A stretch of DNA of 64,000 nt from Dioszegia crocea (Eukaryota > Basidiomycota > Tremellomycetes > Tremellales > Bulleribasidiaceae): assembly GCA_001600615.1 (NCBI GenBank), contig BCKK01000010.1, positions 251,632 through 315,631 of the forward strand. Direction: 5' to 3'. Positions 45,338-57,034 of this stretch are shown piece by piece. A program made the position numbers and the translations under genes. The number at the start of each line of letters is the position of its first letter. Position 1 is the stretch's first letter. Below the pieces are notes generated by a model. The model did no database searches, was not told the origin of the DNA, and saw nothing but the letters and a program-made list of their open reading frames with translations.

Positions 45338-46438
45338 CTACGAAGCCCTTTCTTGGGAGCTTTTCCGCGCCGCCTCAACTTCCTGCACTAGCACCCTGAC
45401 CATTTCTCCGGCGCCCATCTCCCTAGCTGCTGGAGCTCCCTGTCCGGCCCAGTGCGCCCCATAACCTTCCTCCCCTTTTGCCTTCGCAGCAGCATGAAGC
45501 GCCTTTCCCGCGTCATATGCCATAGGATATGCAGGCTGAACCCTTCCCTCCAACCTCGCAGCCACCTCCGACCATCTATTCTGGACAGCCCGTGCTGGCC
45601 TGCCCGAGATGAGGGGTGTAAGACGGGTATGCCTCGCTCCTTCTCCCTTAAGGGCCGATCTAAACCCCTCATCTGCCCCTGATTCTGGCGTAAGGATGAA
45701 GGCCGTTCCCATTTGTACCGCCGCGCATCCGAGAGTGAGGTACGCCTGAATCCCTGCGCCGTCCATTATGCCCCCGGCGGGAACGATGGGTAGACTCGAT
45801 GATTTTAGTAGTAAAGACGTCAGAGCGAATGTCGATAATTCGTCGTCTGGGATAGTAGGGTCAAACATCCCTCGATGACCTCCCGCCTCGACTCCCTGCG
45901 CGACGATCATATCCACCCCGGCCTCTTCAATCCGCTTGGCCTCTTCCAGATTGGTGGCAGTAGCCAGCAGCACCGGCCCATGCTCCTTCAGTCTGCCAAT
46001 GATTTCCTTCGAAGGCAAACCAAAGTGGAAACTAATCACTTCGGGTTTGGTATCAAGCAATACCGCCAGCATCTCGTCGTCCTCCTTGAACGTATTGTAG
46101 ATTTCCTTTACGCCTTCTGGCGCTTGCGCCCCGTATTCTTGGAAGACAGGAGTGAGGAAGTCAAGCCATGCCGTCTCGTTCTTGGCATCGGCAACGCCTC
46201 GATCATGGACGAATAGGTTGACCTGGAAAGGTTTGGTTGTGAGCCGTTTAGTCTCTTCGATGGCCTTCCGAGCGGCAGATGGTGTGTTGGCACCCATCCC
46301 CAGAGAGCCCAAGCCGCCGGCATTGGAGACGGCAGCCGCAAGCGCAGGGGTAGACGTGCCTGCCATAGGGGCTTGGATGATGGGGTAAGAGATGCCGAGG
46401 CGGGCGAGTGGGGAGGTGACAAAGGCAGGACCGAACAT
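45338..46438 (-). CDS. Nitronate monooxygenase (2-nitropropane dioxygenase type)
   Basis: Single exon. From the ATG at 46438 (MFGPAFVTSPLARLGI) the protein has 366 residues; an upstream in-frame ATG (46546) gives 402 with a basic leader (RQVYKKKTIAPKRTYR) that could direct it to mitochondria. Motifs: YPIIQAPMAGTSTPALAAAV, SNAGGLGSLGMG, AQGVEAGGHRG (FMN and active-site His region), PIVPAGGIMDG and GCAAVQMGTAF. The family is an FMN-dependent TIM barrel that oxidises toxic nitronates such as propionate-3-nitronate. The absence of introns is unusual beside such intron-rich neighbours and could mean horizontal gain or intron loss. Confidence 0.9.
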   Translation of the reverse strand: MFGPAFVTSPLARLGISYPIIQAPMAGTSTPALAAAVSNAGGLGSLGMGANTPSAARKAIEETKRLTTKPFQVNLFVHDRGVADAKNETAWLDFLTPVFQEYGAQAPEGVKEIYNTFKEDDEMLAVLLDTKPEVISFHFGLPSKEIIGRLKEHGPVLLATATNLEEAKRIEEAGVDMIVAQGVEAGGHRGMFDPTIPDDELSTFALTSLLLKSSSLPIVPAGGIMDGAGIQAYLTLGCAAVQMGTAFILTPESGADEGFRSALKGEGARHTRLTPLISGRPARAVQNRWSEVAARLEGRVQPAYPMAYDAGKALHAAAKAKGEEGYGAHWAGQGAPAAREMGAGEMVRVLVQEVEAARKSSQERAS

Positions 46439-46746
46439 CTTGGCTGGGGCGCGGTAGGTGCGTTTGGGCGCAATCGTCTTCTTCTTGTAGACTTGTCGGA
46501 GCGAAGGAGTGAAAGCCCGTGCCTCGAAGAGCAGCTCGGGGATCATATATGATGCAGTGAATGACAGTCACCGAGGCATAGTCAGCCTGTTGCCGAATGC
46601 CATCAGCGCCTATAGCGCATGCCGTAATGCTCTCTCTCAGCCAAAAGATCTCCACGACGCGCTTCATTCCTCATTCATCATCGACCCACCAATACAGCCC
46701 TAGCTACACACCAACAGCCCGCTTGATCATCTCCCCCGAAAGCACA

Positions 46747-47752
46747 ATGGCTCACTTCCAATCCTATCCATCAGCCCAGCCATATGGCGCCGGACCGGTT
46801 GAGCCATTAGCGTTCTTCGGCGGCGCCCCCGCAGGCGGAGGAGCGCCCTCTTCCTCCTCATCTCCCTACTATCCGGGATCTCGTTCTTCTCTCGAGGGCA
46901 ACATGGGTGGTGCAGCGTATCCTGGTGGTAGTATGGCAGGGGCCGGCGGCAGGGGTTCGAGTGGATTCATGGTCAGTGAGGGAAGATGGTGGGAGGCATT
47001 TGGGACTGGTGGAGTCGAGGGTGAAGCGGGATTGATAGAAGGTACGTCTGGCATCTGAACGAAAGGGGCGGAATAGTCAAGCGACACTACCCTTGCTCTT
47101 ACTGGTCCGGCGCGGAAGTTGGATCTGATCCCAAATCTACTGAATTCTTTACTGACCTGTTAGAACTTGGAATAAACCCCTCGCACATCCTTCAAAAATC
47201 CCTCACAGTCCTCAACCCCCTATCCCGTATCGACGAGCGAATAATGGACGATGCGGACCTCGCAGGGCCCTTTGTGTTCTGCTTTGCTTTCGCTTTTGTT
47301 TTACTCCTCGTATGTCTATCACCCTTTTTCTCAACATCATTTCCTCAAACCACCCCTGTACCAGCCTGAATCCCAGCTAATTTGTCCAGTCAGGCAAACC
47401 TCAGTTCTCCTACATCTACGGCGTCGGCCTCCTCGGTACCACGGCGATATACCTCCTCCTCAACCTGATGTCTCCATCAGGTATCGACGCCTACCGTACC
47501 GCCTCCGTCCTCGGCTATTGCCTATTGCCCATGGTCGGCCTCGGCAGCGTGGGTATCGCAGTCGGCACAGACCATGTCGTCGGCTACGTCCTTGCGGCAT
47601 TGTCAATTGTGTGGTGTACCCATTCGGCGTCAGGTATATTCACCGCGGTGCTACGGATGGATAGGCAGAGGCTATTGGTGGCGTATCCTGTGGGGCTGTT
47701 TTATGCTTGTTTTTCGTTGTTGAGCATATTTAAGGCGAGCGGGAGTGTATAG
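46747..47752 (+). CDS. YIP1: Yip1 family membrane protein (Golgi/ER trafficking)
   Basis: Three exons (46747-47041, 47164-47309, 47390-47752) give 267 residues. The N-terminus is Gly/Ser/Pro-rich and cytosolic. The conserved segment [20 protein letters not shown] then [14 protein letters not shown] is the Yip1 signature. About five hydrophobic spans follow ([73 protein letters not shown]). Yip1 binds prenylated Ypt/Rab GTPases with Yif1 and is needed for COPII vesicle function between ER and Golgi. The assignment to Yip1 rather than Yip4/Yip5 rests on the ELGIN...DADLAGP motif. Confidence 0.92.
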
Positions 47753-47930
47753 GATGGCGGAGGAGCGGGAAGGCAGGGAAATGATTATATATCTGGGTCG
47801 TATGCACCGCTTCGGCGCTGGCGTCCTCACGAGAAGCACATATATGGGGCCTTCCCACAACTACTGCACCGCGCGATATACAACGCTGCGTCTAATGCGA
47901 GTCATACCAAATTCATCGATATCAGATAAT

Positions 47931-49327
47931 CTAATACAACCCAGCCCACTCATCTGCCTTCGCCGAGCCCTTCCCCTCCATAGCCGCCAGCTCCGCCGCA
48001 GCGGGAATCCCAACCCTAGGTTGCGCAGGGGGCAATAGTGACGCATAAGGCGATAGAATCTCATCGAACGAGTCGTGGGATAAGGGCAGTATGGAGTGAG
48101 CTAAACTATCAGCTGGATTCCGAGCCACATATTACTTGAGCTGTCAACTCACAGTGCTCGATTATTGGGGTTGAAGGCTGGGTAGCGCGGGACATGCCTG
48201 CCAAAATGAGTCGGCGAAGAGCGGGTCCATCGAGAGGTTCTTCTTTAGCCGGAGGTGCAGTGGCTGGGGCAGTAGCTTTGGACTGGACACATTAGCCTTG
48301 CTCATATTGCATCTATCGAAAACAGAAAAATCAAGCATAGCTCAAGAGCGAGACATACCTCGCTCGCACGCTTTCCGCTCGCGCCCATCGCGTCCGTCGA
48401 TAATTTCTCGGCACTTCCGTATGGGTTGCTAATCTGACCAAGAGCAGTGAGGACGTCACCCTTAGTGAGCATCCCATGTCGGCCAGTTCCCTTCAATTTT
48501 GAAATTTCAGCGGAAGTGAGGGAAGAATCTATGAGTCTGTTGGATCAGCTTTTGCGCCCTCAAACACAATGGGCCGTCCAGCTCACAATCTCATGACAGA
48601 TGGGAACAAGGGCTTGGAGTGCTTGATGACTTTATGTCCGTGGTCACTCTTATCCGAACCTGACGAGGCTGATGGGGCAGAGGACGAAGACGCCTCGGCC
48701 TTCTTGGGTTCCTGCTCTTCCGCCTTCTTCTCTTGCTCTGGTGGAGCCGCAGCATCGGCCTTCGATGGTGGGGCCGCTGCGCCCGGAGGAGAGAGGTCTG
48801 AGGGTACTTCAATCGATGCTAGGTCGTCGCCTTCTTCCGCCAAGAGCGCGATTACTTGTCCCACTGGGACTTTTTGCGCGCCGGCTTGGACCTAGGGAAT
48901 CAGCTGGGGTACACAGGTCTGAGTGGTGGATATAGCTGGTTATTGGCAGGGTGACTCACGAGGATCTTGCCCATTATTCCATCATCCTGTGCCTCGACAT
49001 CAATGGTAGCCTTATCCGTTTCCTTGATACATCAGCTATATCCTTTGCACAATACCAATGTCTTGATCAGAGCTGACATACCATCTCTAGCAAAACGTCG
49101 CCGGCTGAAAAACTCTCTCCTTCCTGTTTCTTCCATCCTGCTATACCACCTTCTGTCATCGTGGGCGACATGGCAGGCATGCGCATCGAGGTGGTCGCAT
49201 GTCGGACATGACGAAGTTGCGCTAAGGGTAAGCTCGGGCGCCGCTCGATACACGAAGCTCTACCTAGCTTACCATGAAGAGGGCACGCCCTTCTACTGAG
49301 CAGTGCAAGGGCTCTAGGGGCTGACAT
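47931..49327 (-). CDS. PDX1: Pyruvate dehydrogenase complex protein X (E3-binding protein)
   Basis: Six exons: 49327-49082, 49022-48960, 48891-48587, 48536-48359, 48282-48153, 48100-47931 give 363 residues. A basic presequence ([18 protein letters not shown]) is followed by a lipoyl domain ([31 protein letters not shown] with the lipoylated Lys of DKA). Then an Ala/Pro/Glu linker and a peripheral subunit-binding domain ([36 protein letters not shown]). There is no acetyltransferase domain or HxxxD motif, so this is Pdx1 and not the E2 Lat1. It anchors dihydrolipoamide dehydrogenase to the PDH core in the mitochondrial matrix. Confidence 0.92.
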
Positions 49328-49539
49328 TGTGTTGATATACAGATACAAGGTGGAAGAGTGATTTTGCGGAACGGTTCGCTTGGGGGCACGGAGCGGCAGA
49401 AGTCAAAGCAACGTTTCCGCTTTTGGTGTTGCAACACGTTTCCGTGACACAAGGGGGTGTTGCAATGCCTCCAACTCCTCGAGTCCAGGCAAGAGTTGTC
49501 TGTGGTGCATGTTGCCTACATTCCTTGTCCTTCCAAGAC

Positions 49540-51005
49540 CTATGTCTCTCTATCTCTATCTCTGTAGAACAATAATAGACCCTCATATACTGTCCAGGCT
49601 ATAGCGCTCGAGGCGGCTTTCCGCGATACACGAAGTGATGAGCCCGAAAAGAACCCTGCGAGGCCGCGGTCCTGGTGCGGGTCAGCATCAATCCATCCAA
49701 CTGAAACTCTGAGATGCGTCGTCCTGCGACTCAAAGCTGGGTCGCCGAGTATAGATGACTTACAGCGTATATCTTGCTTATCGCTATTCGTATTGTCGGG
49801 TGATTTGTGAAGTTCACCTGCATTCTCGTCTGCGCTAATCAGCCCTGCTCCTTGGTGTAAATCCGATGACTTTCATGACTGATGAAGGCAAACAAGGCCC
49901 AGTACTCACCTTGACAACATCTGCTGGAGAGGTGATTGTCGTAGCCAAGATAGCCGCCAGCGCCCCTATGGTCATCAGCCTTTTGTCCTGTACAGCAGCC
50001 TAGCCGGAGATGTAGGACGACTTACCAGACCCCGAATGTTGAGCAGCATACGGTATACCCCATTCCGGCTTGATCAAACGTCCTGAGTCGATCAGCCACG
50101 TTCCCCACCTTCTGTCACCAGTCCCGAATCACCACTTAGACTCACCAGCAAGATCTTTCCCCTTCTCGTAGAACACCAGATACATCCCAGCATACGGAGC
50201 GTCCCTCGCTGCAGTGGCTGTAAAGCCCTGGAACAACCCCTTGGGTCCATTCTGCTTCAAGAGCGACTTGAATGCTGATATCAGAGATTTATACTCGTTA
50301 TATTGGCTGCTCTGCTGTCGTCAGCTCTACTTCTGGAGCTGGTCTCAAATAATGTGAAAGAGCACCCACCTCATATCTCGCCTTCAGCACCGTTATGGGG
50401 TTCAAGACAAACCCCACTGCCGTCCGACCGATAGCCCCAGCCAGTAAATTGCCCTGCGACGACAGTTTCACCAGAGCAGTATTGGCCGACGGCGTCGTCA
50501 CTGCGGCCACAGCTGTCGGAGGTATTGGAGAGGGTTTGTTTAAGGGGATGGCGAAGAATGGGACAGACGTCAGGTAACCTCGGATAGCCGAGAGCGAGTA
50601 GAAATACATTGATACGCCTGGGACATTTCTGCAGTCTGAGCAAGATACCGTACAGGTATATAAGGAGACAGGCTTACCGAGCTATTGTCGGCGTGGTACC
50701 TCTCCATAAACCCCGAACACCATCTTCTTTCAATACCCCACCGATTACCTGGCTTAACTTTCTTCTGTCATACTTAGCGAGATCTACAGCAGAAGCAAAT
50801 GACAGACTCACCGTTTAGTGCCTTTGGCTTCTGTAGCATACGCCTGTTGTAGTCTAGTCTTCAGCAAATCGAGAGGCTGAAGGGTGATGGCAGAGGCCAA
50901 ACCCGAGGCTGCGCCAGAGGAGAGATGATGCGCTGCCTTGAGATCTTTCGTCGTTCGGATCGGGATAGGCGCCGGGTTGAGCGGAAGGGTAGGAAGGGCA
51001 GACAT
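49540..51005 (-). CDS. HEM25: Mitochondrial glycine carrier (Hem25/SLC25A38 type)
   Basis: Eight exons: 51005-50812, 50764-50678, 50628-50370, 50311-50146, 50082-50026, 49965-49910, 49829-49764, 49671-49540 give 338 residues with three mitochondrial-carrier repeats. The signatures are QPLDLLKTRLQQ, NPITVLKARYE and SPADVVKTRMQ, each followed by its G-rich second half (GVRGLWRGTTPTIAR; GPKGLFQGFTATAARDAPYAGMYL; RGLAGFFSGSSLRV). The DAPYAGMYLVFYE element is characteristic of SLC25A38. It imports glycine for 5-aminolevulinate and haem synthesis across the inner membrane. Divergent from the next gene, 247 bp apart. Confidence 0.93.
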
Positions 51006-51252
51006 GCTTGAAAGCAATACAAGATCAAGCTGATCAATGGTTCAGCTAGCTAGTGGTGTCCCAAGATGCTGCTACTTATAGATGAATGTGAGATGTAGGG
51101 AGTAGATCGAGATGCCGTCGGCGCCCGAGGTTGACAGAATTTTGAACCGTGCCTGAAAGCTGAAAGTGAGACTTGTCCTGGCTAATCTGATGCGCAGAAC
51201 TTGCTTTGATACATCTATAAAAGTAAAGGCAGGATGTGGCCAGTGGGAGACG

Positions 51253-52358
51253 ATGAACTTCCAAGTAAGCCCTCTGTCAAGAAGTATAAGCCTAAACTGA
51301 GCATATCTTAGGATAACGAGAAGAACAGCGTCCAATCCCTGTTGGCCCTCCTCCGGTCAACGCAGGATGGAGGTGCTGCCGCCACTATACCGCCTGAACA
51401 GCCTGCTCCAGGTCCATCATCGCAGCGGCCTACCCGGATATCGAACCGAACGCTGTCCAGATCGACATCTGGGATATTGGCAGGCTCAGCAACAGGCACT
51501 GCCGTTCCTTCAACCCAGCAACTCAATGACCTTTTGAGGTCCCTTAATCCTCCGCCTCTAACCAGTCAGCCAAGTTCCAATCGCCCGCTTGCATCCCCTT
51601 CATCTACTTCGAAGGCATCTCGGAACCTCATTGAGCCCTTTGGACCGATTACCAATCTCACCAATCCCTCTGCCGCGAGCCGGACAAGCGGGACTAGCCG
51701 TCCCACCCAATCGTTTACAGAGCGTGATGCAGAAGTCTCAACGGAGAGCAACGCGGAGGCGGCCGAAGCGTCAGGGAAGGATGAGGAGCGAGGGATGATG
51801 TCATTTGCCAAGGCATTACCGAGATTAGGGGAAATGATGGGAGATGAGCGATTCATGTCGGAGTTGCGCAAGGTGTGTCTCTGATCTCATCGACATGTCT
51901 AGTGGTGTCTCGACTTGGAGAACAAGTGCTGATAGCATGTCAGATGAAAGCAGACCAAGATGCGCTCGAGCGCCGACTATGGGCAAAACAAGAAAAGATC
52001 AAGGCAGAGCATGAACGGTCAATCCAGGCCGAGCGGGATATAGCCCGGATAGCCCAAAGACCGATTCCTGCAGAAAAGAAAGCTGTACGTATTTGACTTG
52101 ACCATATTCCCTATACCCTCAAGTGAATACCATGTGCATCGCTGACGACTTCAGCAATGGGCCGCAACCCTCGACCTGACCCTTCGCGACTTCCACCTCC
52201 AGACCTGCCTCCCCTCTCTTGACTCCTTATCCAAACGCCAAAAAGCTCGCCTGGAGGAGATAGGGGTGCCTGGTTTGGGAGGGGATGCGGCCGACGAAAA
52301 GACTGTAGCGCGGTGGCGGAAGATTATGGATTTGTTGCAGGCGGGCCTGGAGGAATAG
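51253..52358 (+). CDS. Conserved-looking hypothetical protein, disordered plus coiled coil
   Basis: Four exons (51253-51264, 51312-51872, 51944-52084, 52155-52358) give 305 residues. Exon 1 encodes just MNFQ, then DNEKNSVQSLLALLRSTQD. Residues 30-160 are Ser/Thr/Pro-rich and disordered. From about 165 comes GMMSFAKALPRLGEMMGDER and a charged coiled coil (DALERRLWAKQEKIKAEHER), then a helical C-terminus (LTLRDFHLQTCLPSLDSL, KRQKARLEEIGVPGLGG). I do not recognise the family. Clean splice signals and consistent phases argue that it is real. Confidence 0.8.
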
Positions 52359-52533
52359 GCTGTAGGGGATGTGGTCAAGGAGGACTCGGAGTGTGAGAGA
52401 CATGAGAGGGGCAGACTGTGTTGTCTTTGTATTCGTGTTGCATTTATAATCGATATATGGGGTTCGTAAAGTCGTCAAGGTCGTCAAGGGTCGTCGAGGG
52501 AGTCAAGCGCGCAGAGGAGCAAGAGAAAATCGA

Positions 52534-53158
52534 TCATCCCTGTAATGTCAGCTGTTTGCCCTGCTGTCAAAGTGAGCGACGGGTCTAACTGACCTCTCTC
52601 CATTCGTGCGCACAGTTCTCGCATTTACTGGAACAGTCAGCTACTGCTTGGAGGTAGGAAACTCATCTCATCGAATTGGCTGAACGTACTAGAATGTGGT
52701 CATAGGCTCATCAGCCGACCTAATTTGTAGTTGTCGGAAGTAGGCATGTGTGTGATCACACTTCCCACACGTTACTGAAAGAATGAGCTTAAGGCGCTTT
52801 TTCACAAGATGCAGTCACGACAGCTTACTTGTTGTCTTGTCCACATTCTCCCATGCCTTTTGTCCGCCAAGCACATCATCCACCGCCTTCAGCTTCAAAT
52901 GCGTTCTCATAGAGATCTGACGGTGAGCGCAGCTATTTTAGACCACCTCTACAACGTAGGTGGGTGAGAAGCTGCAGTCCACTAACCTGCTTCTTGATGA
53001 GCCATTTGTAAGGGCATGTCGGGCAAACCCTACCTAATCAGCTTTGGCTTCTCACCTTGGAACGATGCATGCAGGTCCAAAGCTCACCATGCCTGCTCCG
53101 ATGTATCTTCAGCATCACCGATTGTGAGGTTGTTAGCGCAGTAGGGACAGAAGAGCAT
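52534..53158 (-). CDS. RPC11: RNA polymerase III subunit C11 (Rpc11)
   Basis: Six exons: 53158-53088, 53029-52987, 52916-52829, 52774-52690, 52627-52594, 52539-52534 give 108 residues, the normal size. The N-terminal zinc ribbon reads MLFCPYCANNLTIG and VCPTCPYKW. The C-terminal TFIIS-type ribbon reads TCGKCDHTHAYFRQLQIRSA, DEP, FYKCSKCENCAHEWRE with the catalytic Asp-Glu pair. It supplies RNA cleavage and terminator recycling in Pol III. The last coding exon is only 6 nt (GGA TGA), used because a strong CTGAC...ACAG acceptor precedes it; without that splice the protein would end VS after WRE instead of G. Nuclear. Confidence 0.9.
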
Positions 53159-53483
53159 TGTGGACGATAAAGGGTTAAGAAGTGAAAGAGGGAGAGCGGT
53201 CTTCAATATTTTGGCTGGGTGGTGCCTTAAAATTCCTCGCTTCCGACGGAAGCGAGCGCATGCGCCAGGTCTTGTGTCCTGGTACTAAAAGTCCCCTCTC
53301 CGTATACTGTGAGCCAAGACGGGAGGCGGAGCTTGATGGCTTAAAGATAATGCATGCCACCCAGCACGCGGCACAAAAACCCAAAGAGGAGAAAGTACCC
53401 ATACGCCTAGATCTCTAACCTTTTGATAGTCACTGCCTACCCATCCTGACTTGTCCGAGGCCCAGATCCGATTGAACACCTGA
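53159..53483. other. Intergenic region RPC11-YebC/TACO1-like gene
   Basis: 325 bp: RPC11 promoter and the 3' end of the TACO1-like gene. No gene seen. Confidence 0.5.
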
Positions 53484-54530
53484 TCATTCCAGATTCGTCC
53501 ACACCTTGACTACATCCCCTTCGAGCTCCAACAGCCCAATGACCCTCTCGACCGCTTCCGCCTTCTCCTCAGAGATCCCATCCCCTTCTTCTCCTTCATC
53601 CAGAACCGCTAATGGTGAATTGGGGATGAACGACAGCTCCGAGCTCTGTATCGAGTACTTTGACGTATGTCGAGCATCGGAAAGAGTAGTGGTAAGGTTT
53701 GAAAGTTCTGCTGGAGGTGTGACAATCTGTCTCACGTCAGCTTGGACTAAACCGAATCACAGTGACGGAGGTAACTCACCTCGTATACCATGCCCTCTTC
53801 ATCTTGGATCTCTCTCACATCCTCCGCACCACCTTCCACTGCTATCTCGAATAGGTCATCATAGCCGCCTTCTGCCGTGGCGGACACAATGATAACCCCC
53901 TTCTTGTCGAATAGATACGCAACGGGCGCTATGCGGCAATCCCGCTTATGCAGTATTTCCTTCAGTCGCTGGACTGTTCTTGCCGGACTATCAGATATAC
54001 ACTCTCTGCAGGTCGTTAGCCATTGCTCAGATCCGCACACAGCCACCCTCAGAACGGAAGCTTACATTATGAGAGCCTCCCGTCCCGACGCGCCAACAGC
54101 CTCGTACATGACACTTTGCCCGCCGTTCTCAGACGATCTCGCCTTCGCAAAGCACTTCTCGACCACATCTTTAGGCACACCAGCTTCTCTTGCTCGTGAG
54201 AGGGCAGTCGCAAGTCGAGAATTAGAGATCGGATCAGGCGATGCAGGGGGTCGAAGGGCAGCGTGAATCTCCTACTGCGCCATCAGCTATGAATTATTAA
54301 TCGGTCAGCAAAGCTTAGCTGACGGTAGTAAGGCGTGAGAACAGAGTGCTCTTCTGCGCATCTGCAGCACCCTTCCGATGTCGGATCTTTGACCATCGAT
54401 TGTGTCCCGATGGGCAGGCAGCGGAGGTGTGCAAAATGCGCAATTGTGCTTGGCGAGGTATGTGTATTGATGAGCGGACAATCCGAGAGGGCCCAGCTAT
54501 CGCCTCGAATGCAGCTAGTGCCGGTTTCAT
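53484..54530 (-). CDS. YebC/TACO1 family mitochondrial translation factor
   Basis: Four exons: 54530-54324, 54271-54066, 54005-53780, 53726-53484 give 293 residues. A presequence (IVRSSIHIPRQAQLRILHTS) leads to the family opening GHNRWSKIRHRKGAADAQKS. Next come NSRLATALSRAREAGVPKDV, GGQSVMYEAVGASGREALI, YLFDKKGVIIVSA and the acidic EIAVEGGAEDVREIQDEEG. TACO1 (yeast Dpc29) binds the mitochondrial ribosome and aids synthesis of proteins with difficult proline stretches, COX1 in mammals; bacterial YebC is related. Matrix location follows from the presequence. Confidence 0.9.
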
Positions 54531-55347
54531 TGTCGCTCTAGGCTGGTCCTGAGTATGAGTGAGTATGAAACAAGCTCGAAGCTCAGGCCGAAATTAATCG
54601 GCCGAACGGGAACCGAAGAACGGCGAAGACCGCGATGAGGAATGTGGCATGCCTTACTCGCTTCCCCCTAATCAGCCAATCTCAGAAGCCATCTATCGCA
54701 AAAAGCAGGGAACCACCACAGTGGATCAGATGAAGAGCGGGAGGCTCGAGTGCAACATAGACTGCTGCATGACCAGGGTTTGGGCGATACAGCCAATCAC
54801 ATGGGCTCCTCCTCAGCGCGCCGCGCCGGACCGCCGGACTCCCGGTGGCAAAGAGGGAAACGTAATGCCACAAAATTGTTACCGGGCACGTTCACCTCAC
54901 ACATCGATACTTGTACATGTCTTTTATTGGGATCGTTGTGTAGCTATGATCTGGCTCTCCCTTGGATGCATTCTGACACGGTCGCAGATGCATAGCGAAG
55001 TCTCATGCCTTGATCTGAACTCAAATTTCACGGTTCCAGATTTAGGTTCCGATCATTACGATATCAGGCACGACCGGGCTCGGCCTCGGGAAACTGGTTG
55101 AGATCATTCGCCTGGCCGTTGAATTTATTTTCAGGCCATGTGAGGGCCAAGCCTGATATAGACTGGCGAGCCCCACGGATCCCCTTGTCTTCTTGGACTC
55201 GCTCATGCGCTCCACACCCGCTTCCGAAATCACAACCACAAGTGAACATCACTGATACGGTGTGCCTCATTCAGACAGGTGAGATATCCATCTATCTCTT
55301 ATCTATACCCCAAATAATCGCGCTCAGGCTGATCGCATCAAGAAGTC
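54531..55347. other. Divergent intergenic region TACO1-like / F-box C1
   Basis: 817 bp between diverging starts. A 150-codon open frame at 54649-55101 lacks any recognisable domain and I do not call it a gene. No repeat or RNA gene seen. Confidence 0.5.
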
Positions 55348-57034
55348 ATGGCCCCTCCCGCATCCCTCATATCCCTGCCCACCGAGGTGCTAGCACAGAT
55401 CATTTCCCTTGTCGACCAGAACTCCCTCGTCGCACTCAAGAGCGTATCTCGAGCGCTCACTGGCCTCGATGATCGTCGTCTTTGGGAACACCTACATCTT
55501 ACCCTACCTCGATATTCCGGTGCTCGACCCTTCATCTTGCCTCCACCAAGGGATGTATGTGGTGAGCAGAAAGAATCCGTTAACGAAACGGACCGAAGGG
55601 CGTGGTTGGAGATGGAGGCGGATATGTGCGAAAGACGCTATGAAGACGCGGCTGCGAGACAAAGTCAAGCAAATCTTAAAGACCGCGGATGTCCGCACAT
55701 TCGCTCTGGTCAAGTCGGTGACTATGACCCCTCGAATCGGATCTTTCCCCCTCATGATGCTCGTCTTAGACTTCATCCACGCCAATCTACAATCGCTAAA
55801 CATAATCGCTGCCCCTTTACATCCTTCAACAGTCTGGGATGGAGACGTTCGAATGCCTAATTACGAATTCCGCGTCTACGATATTGACTTCCCTTCGTCT
55901 TTCCCTCTCCTGACACACCTCCACATGTCCTCCTTGACCAGTCTCGACGGTGATCTTGTCACTACTCTTTGCAACCTAGCTCCAAATCTACTCTCGCTCG
56001 ACCTCCACTTCGGCACGATGGCTCGAATATTCGCCGAGGAAGGTGGCGCACGCTACCCGCTTACCAGTCACACGAAGCTGCGTCGACTGCGGTTCGCATG
56101 GGACAAGCGTCTAGGCGGGGGAGACGATCTATCAGCAGAGCTTTTCGCAAGCCTGCTGTATAATAGTCCGGACCTCCAGCAGGTCATCGTGTCCTTTGGT
56201 GACTCCACTGAAGAGCGATTACTGGTGCGGCTGCTGGATGCGCTGGAGGAGCACCCTGAGGTTCAGGATCTGAGGTGGCCGGTGGTGGAGTCATTGACTG
56301 GTTGCGCAAAATTGCGGCGCTTAGTGGTGGAGTCTCACGCTTTCGGCACCAAGGTATGTTTTCGCTCTTTCACTAAAGAGACTAAGCTGATAGTATAGCT
56401 TGTAGTCGTGCCCAACATCCCCAGTGTTGAAACCTTCTACATCGAAGCCCCACCCTCAACCAACCGACCTCACGTCGTTGACTTCCCCGAAAACCCCGAC
56501 CAATACCCCTCCCCTCTCACATTTGCCTACTGGGCAGGTATCCTTCGCCTCTTTCCTATCCTCGGAATGGTCCGTCCTCTTTCCTACACCTTCCACACAG
56601 ACAAAGTCGACCTCTTTGACAAGCTCGACGATCTCGAACGTACCAGTCCGACCAGCTCAGGTGTCGTCAGCTCGATCCGATACGGCGAGGACGAGGTGAT
56701 GTCGATGCGGTTCCCCCGTACCTACGAGCAATTCGAGGACCGGTTGAAAACTGCCGACGCACGCTCGTATGCCTGGCCAGAGTACTCGACGGTCATATAT
56801 CGTTCATTCCCGGTTGATCCCAGTCTTCCCCCTCTGATTAGAGAAAGGATCTTCCGGCTACAGGAGCCGCAATTCTGCAAGCTGTCAGACTACAGAGGGA
56901 AGTTGGTACCTGCGGAGATCATGCAGCGGGTGCAGGAGGTAGCGGGGGATAGAGTCTTGGATTGGGATAAGCGGGGAGTGGAAGTTGAAAGTGATGTCTG
57001 GGCTGTCTTACAAGGCTGGTACAGAGCTCTGTGA
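55348..57034 (+). pseudogene. F-box protein C1, one-base frameshift in exon 1
   Basis: Exon 1 (55348-56353) starts with an F-box (LISLPTEVLAQIISLVDQNS, LKSVSRALTGLDD, LWEHLHLTLPRY) close to C2. At about 55650 a GCGGCTG has one G too many compared with C2 and C3 (where ALREKVK follows directly). The first frame then runs to an early stop, while the homologous body (LRDKVKQILKTADVR, MTPRIGSFPLMMLVLDF, LRRLRFAWDKR) continues in the next frame. The spacing from AW to ALRDK is otherwise residue-for-residue equal to C2. A normal intron (GTATGT...GTATAG) leads to exon 2 (56399-57034), which is intact to GWYRAL. Either a very recent pseudogene or a sequence error. Confidence 0.75.

Noticed and set aside
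54649..55101. 150-codon open frame in the TACO1-C1 gap
   Set aside because: No domain, no coding-like splice structure and no resemblance to neighbours.
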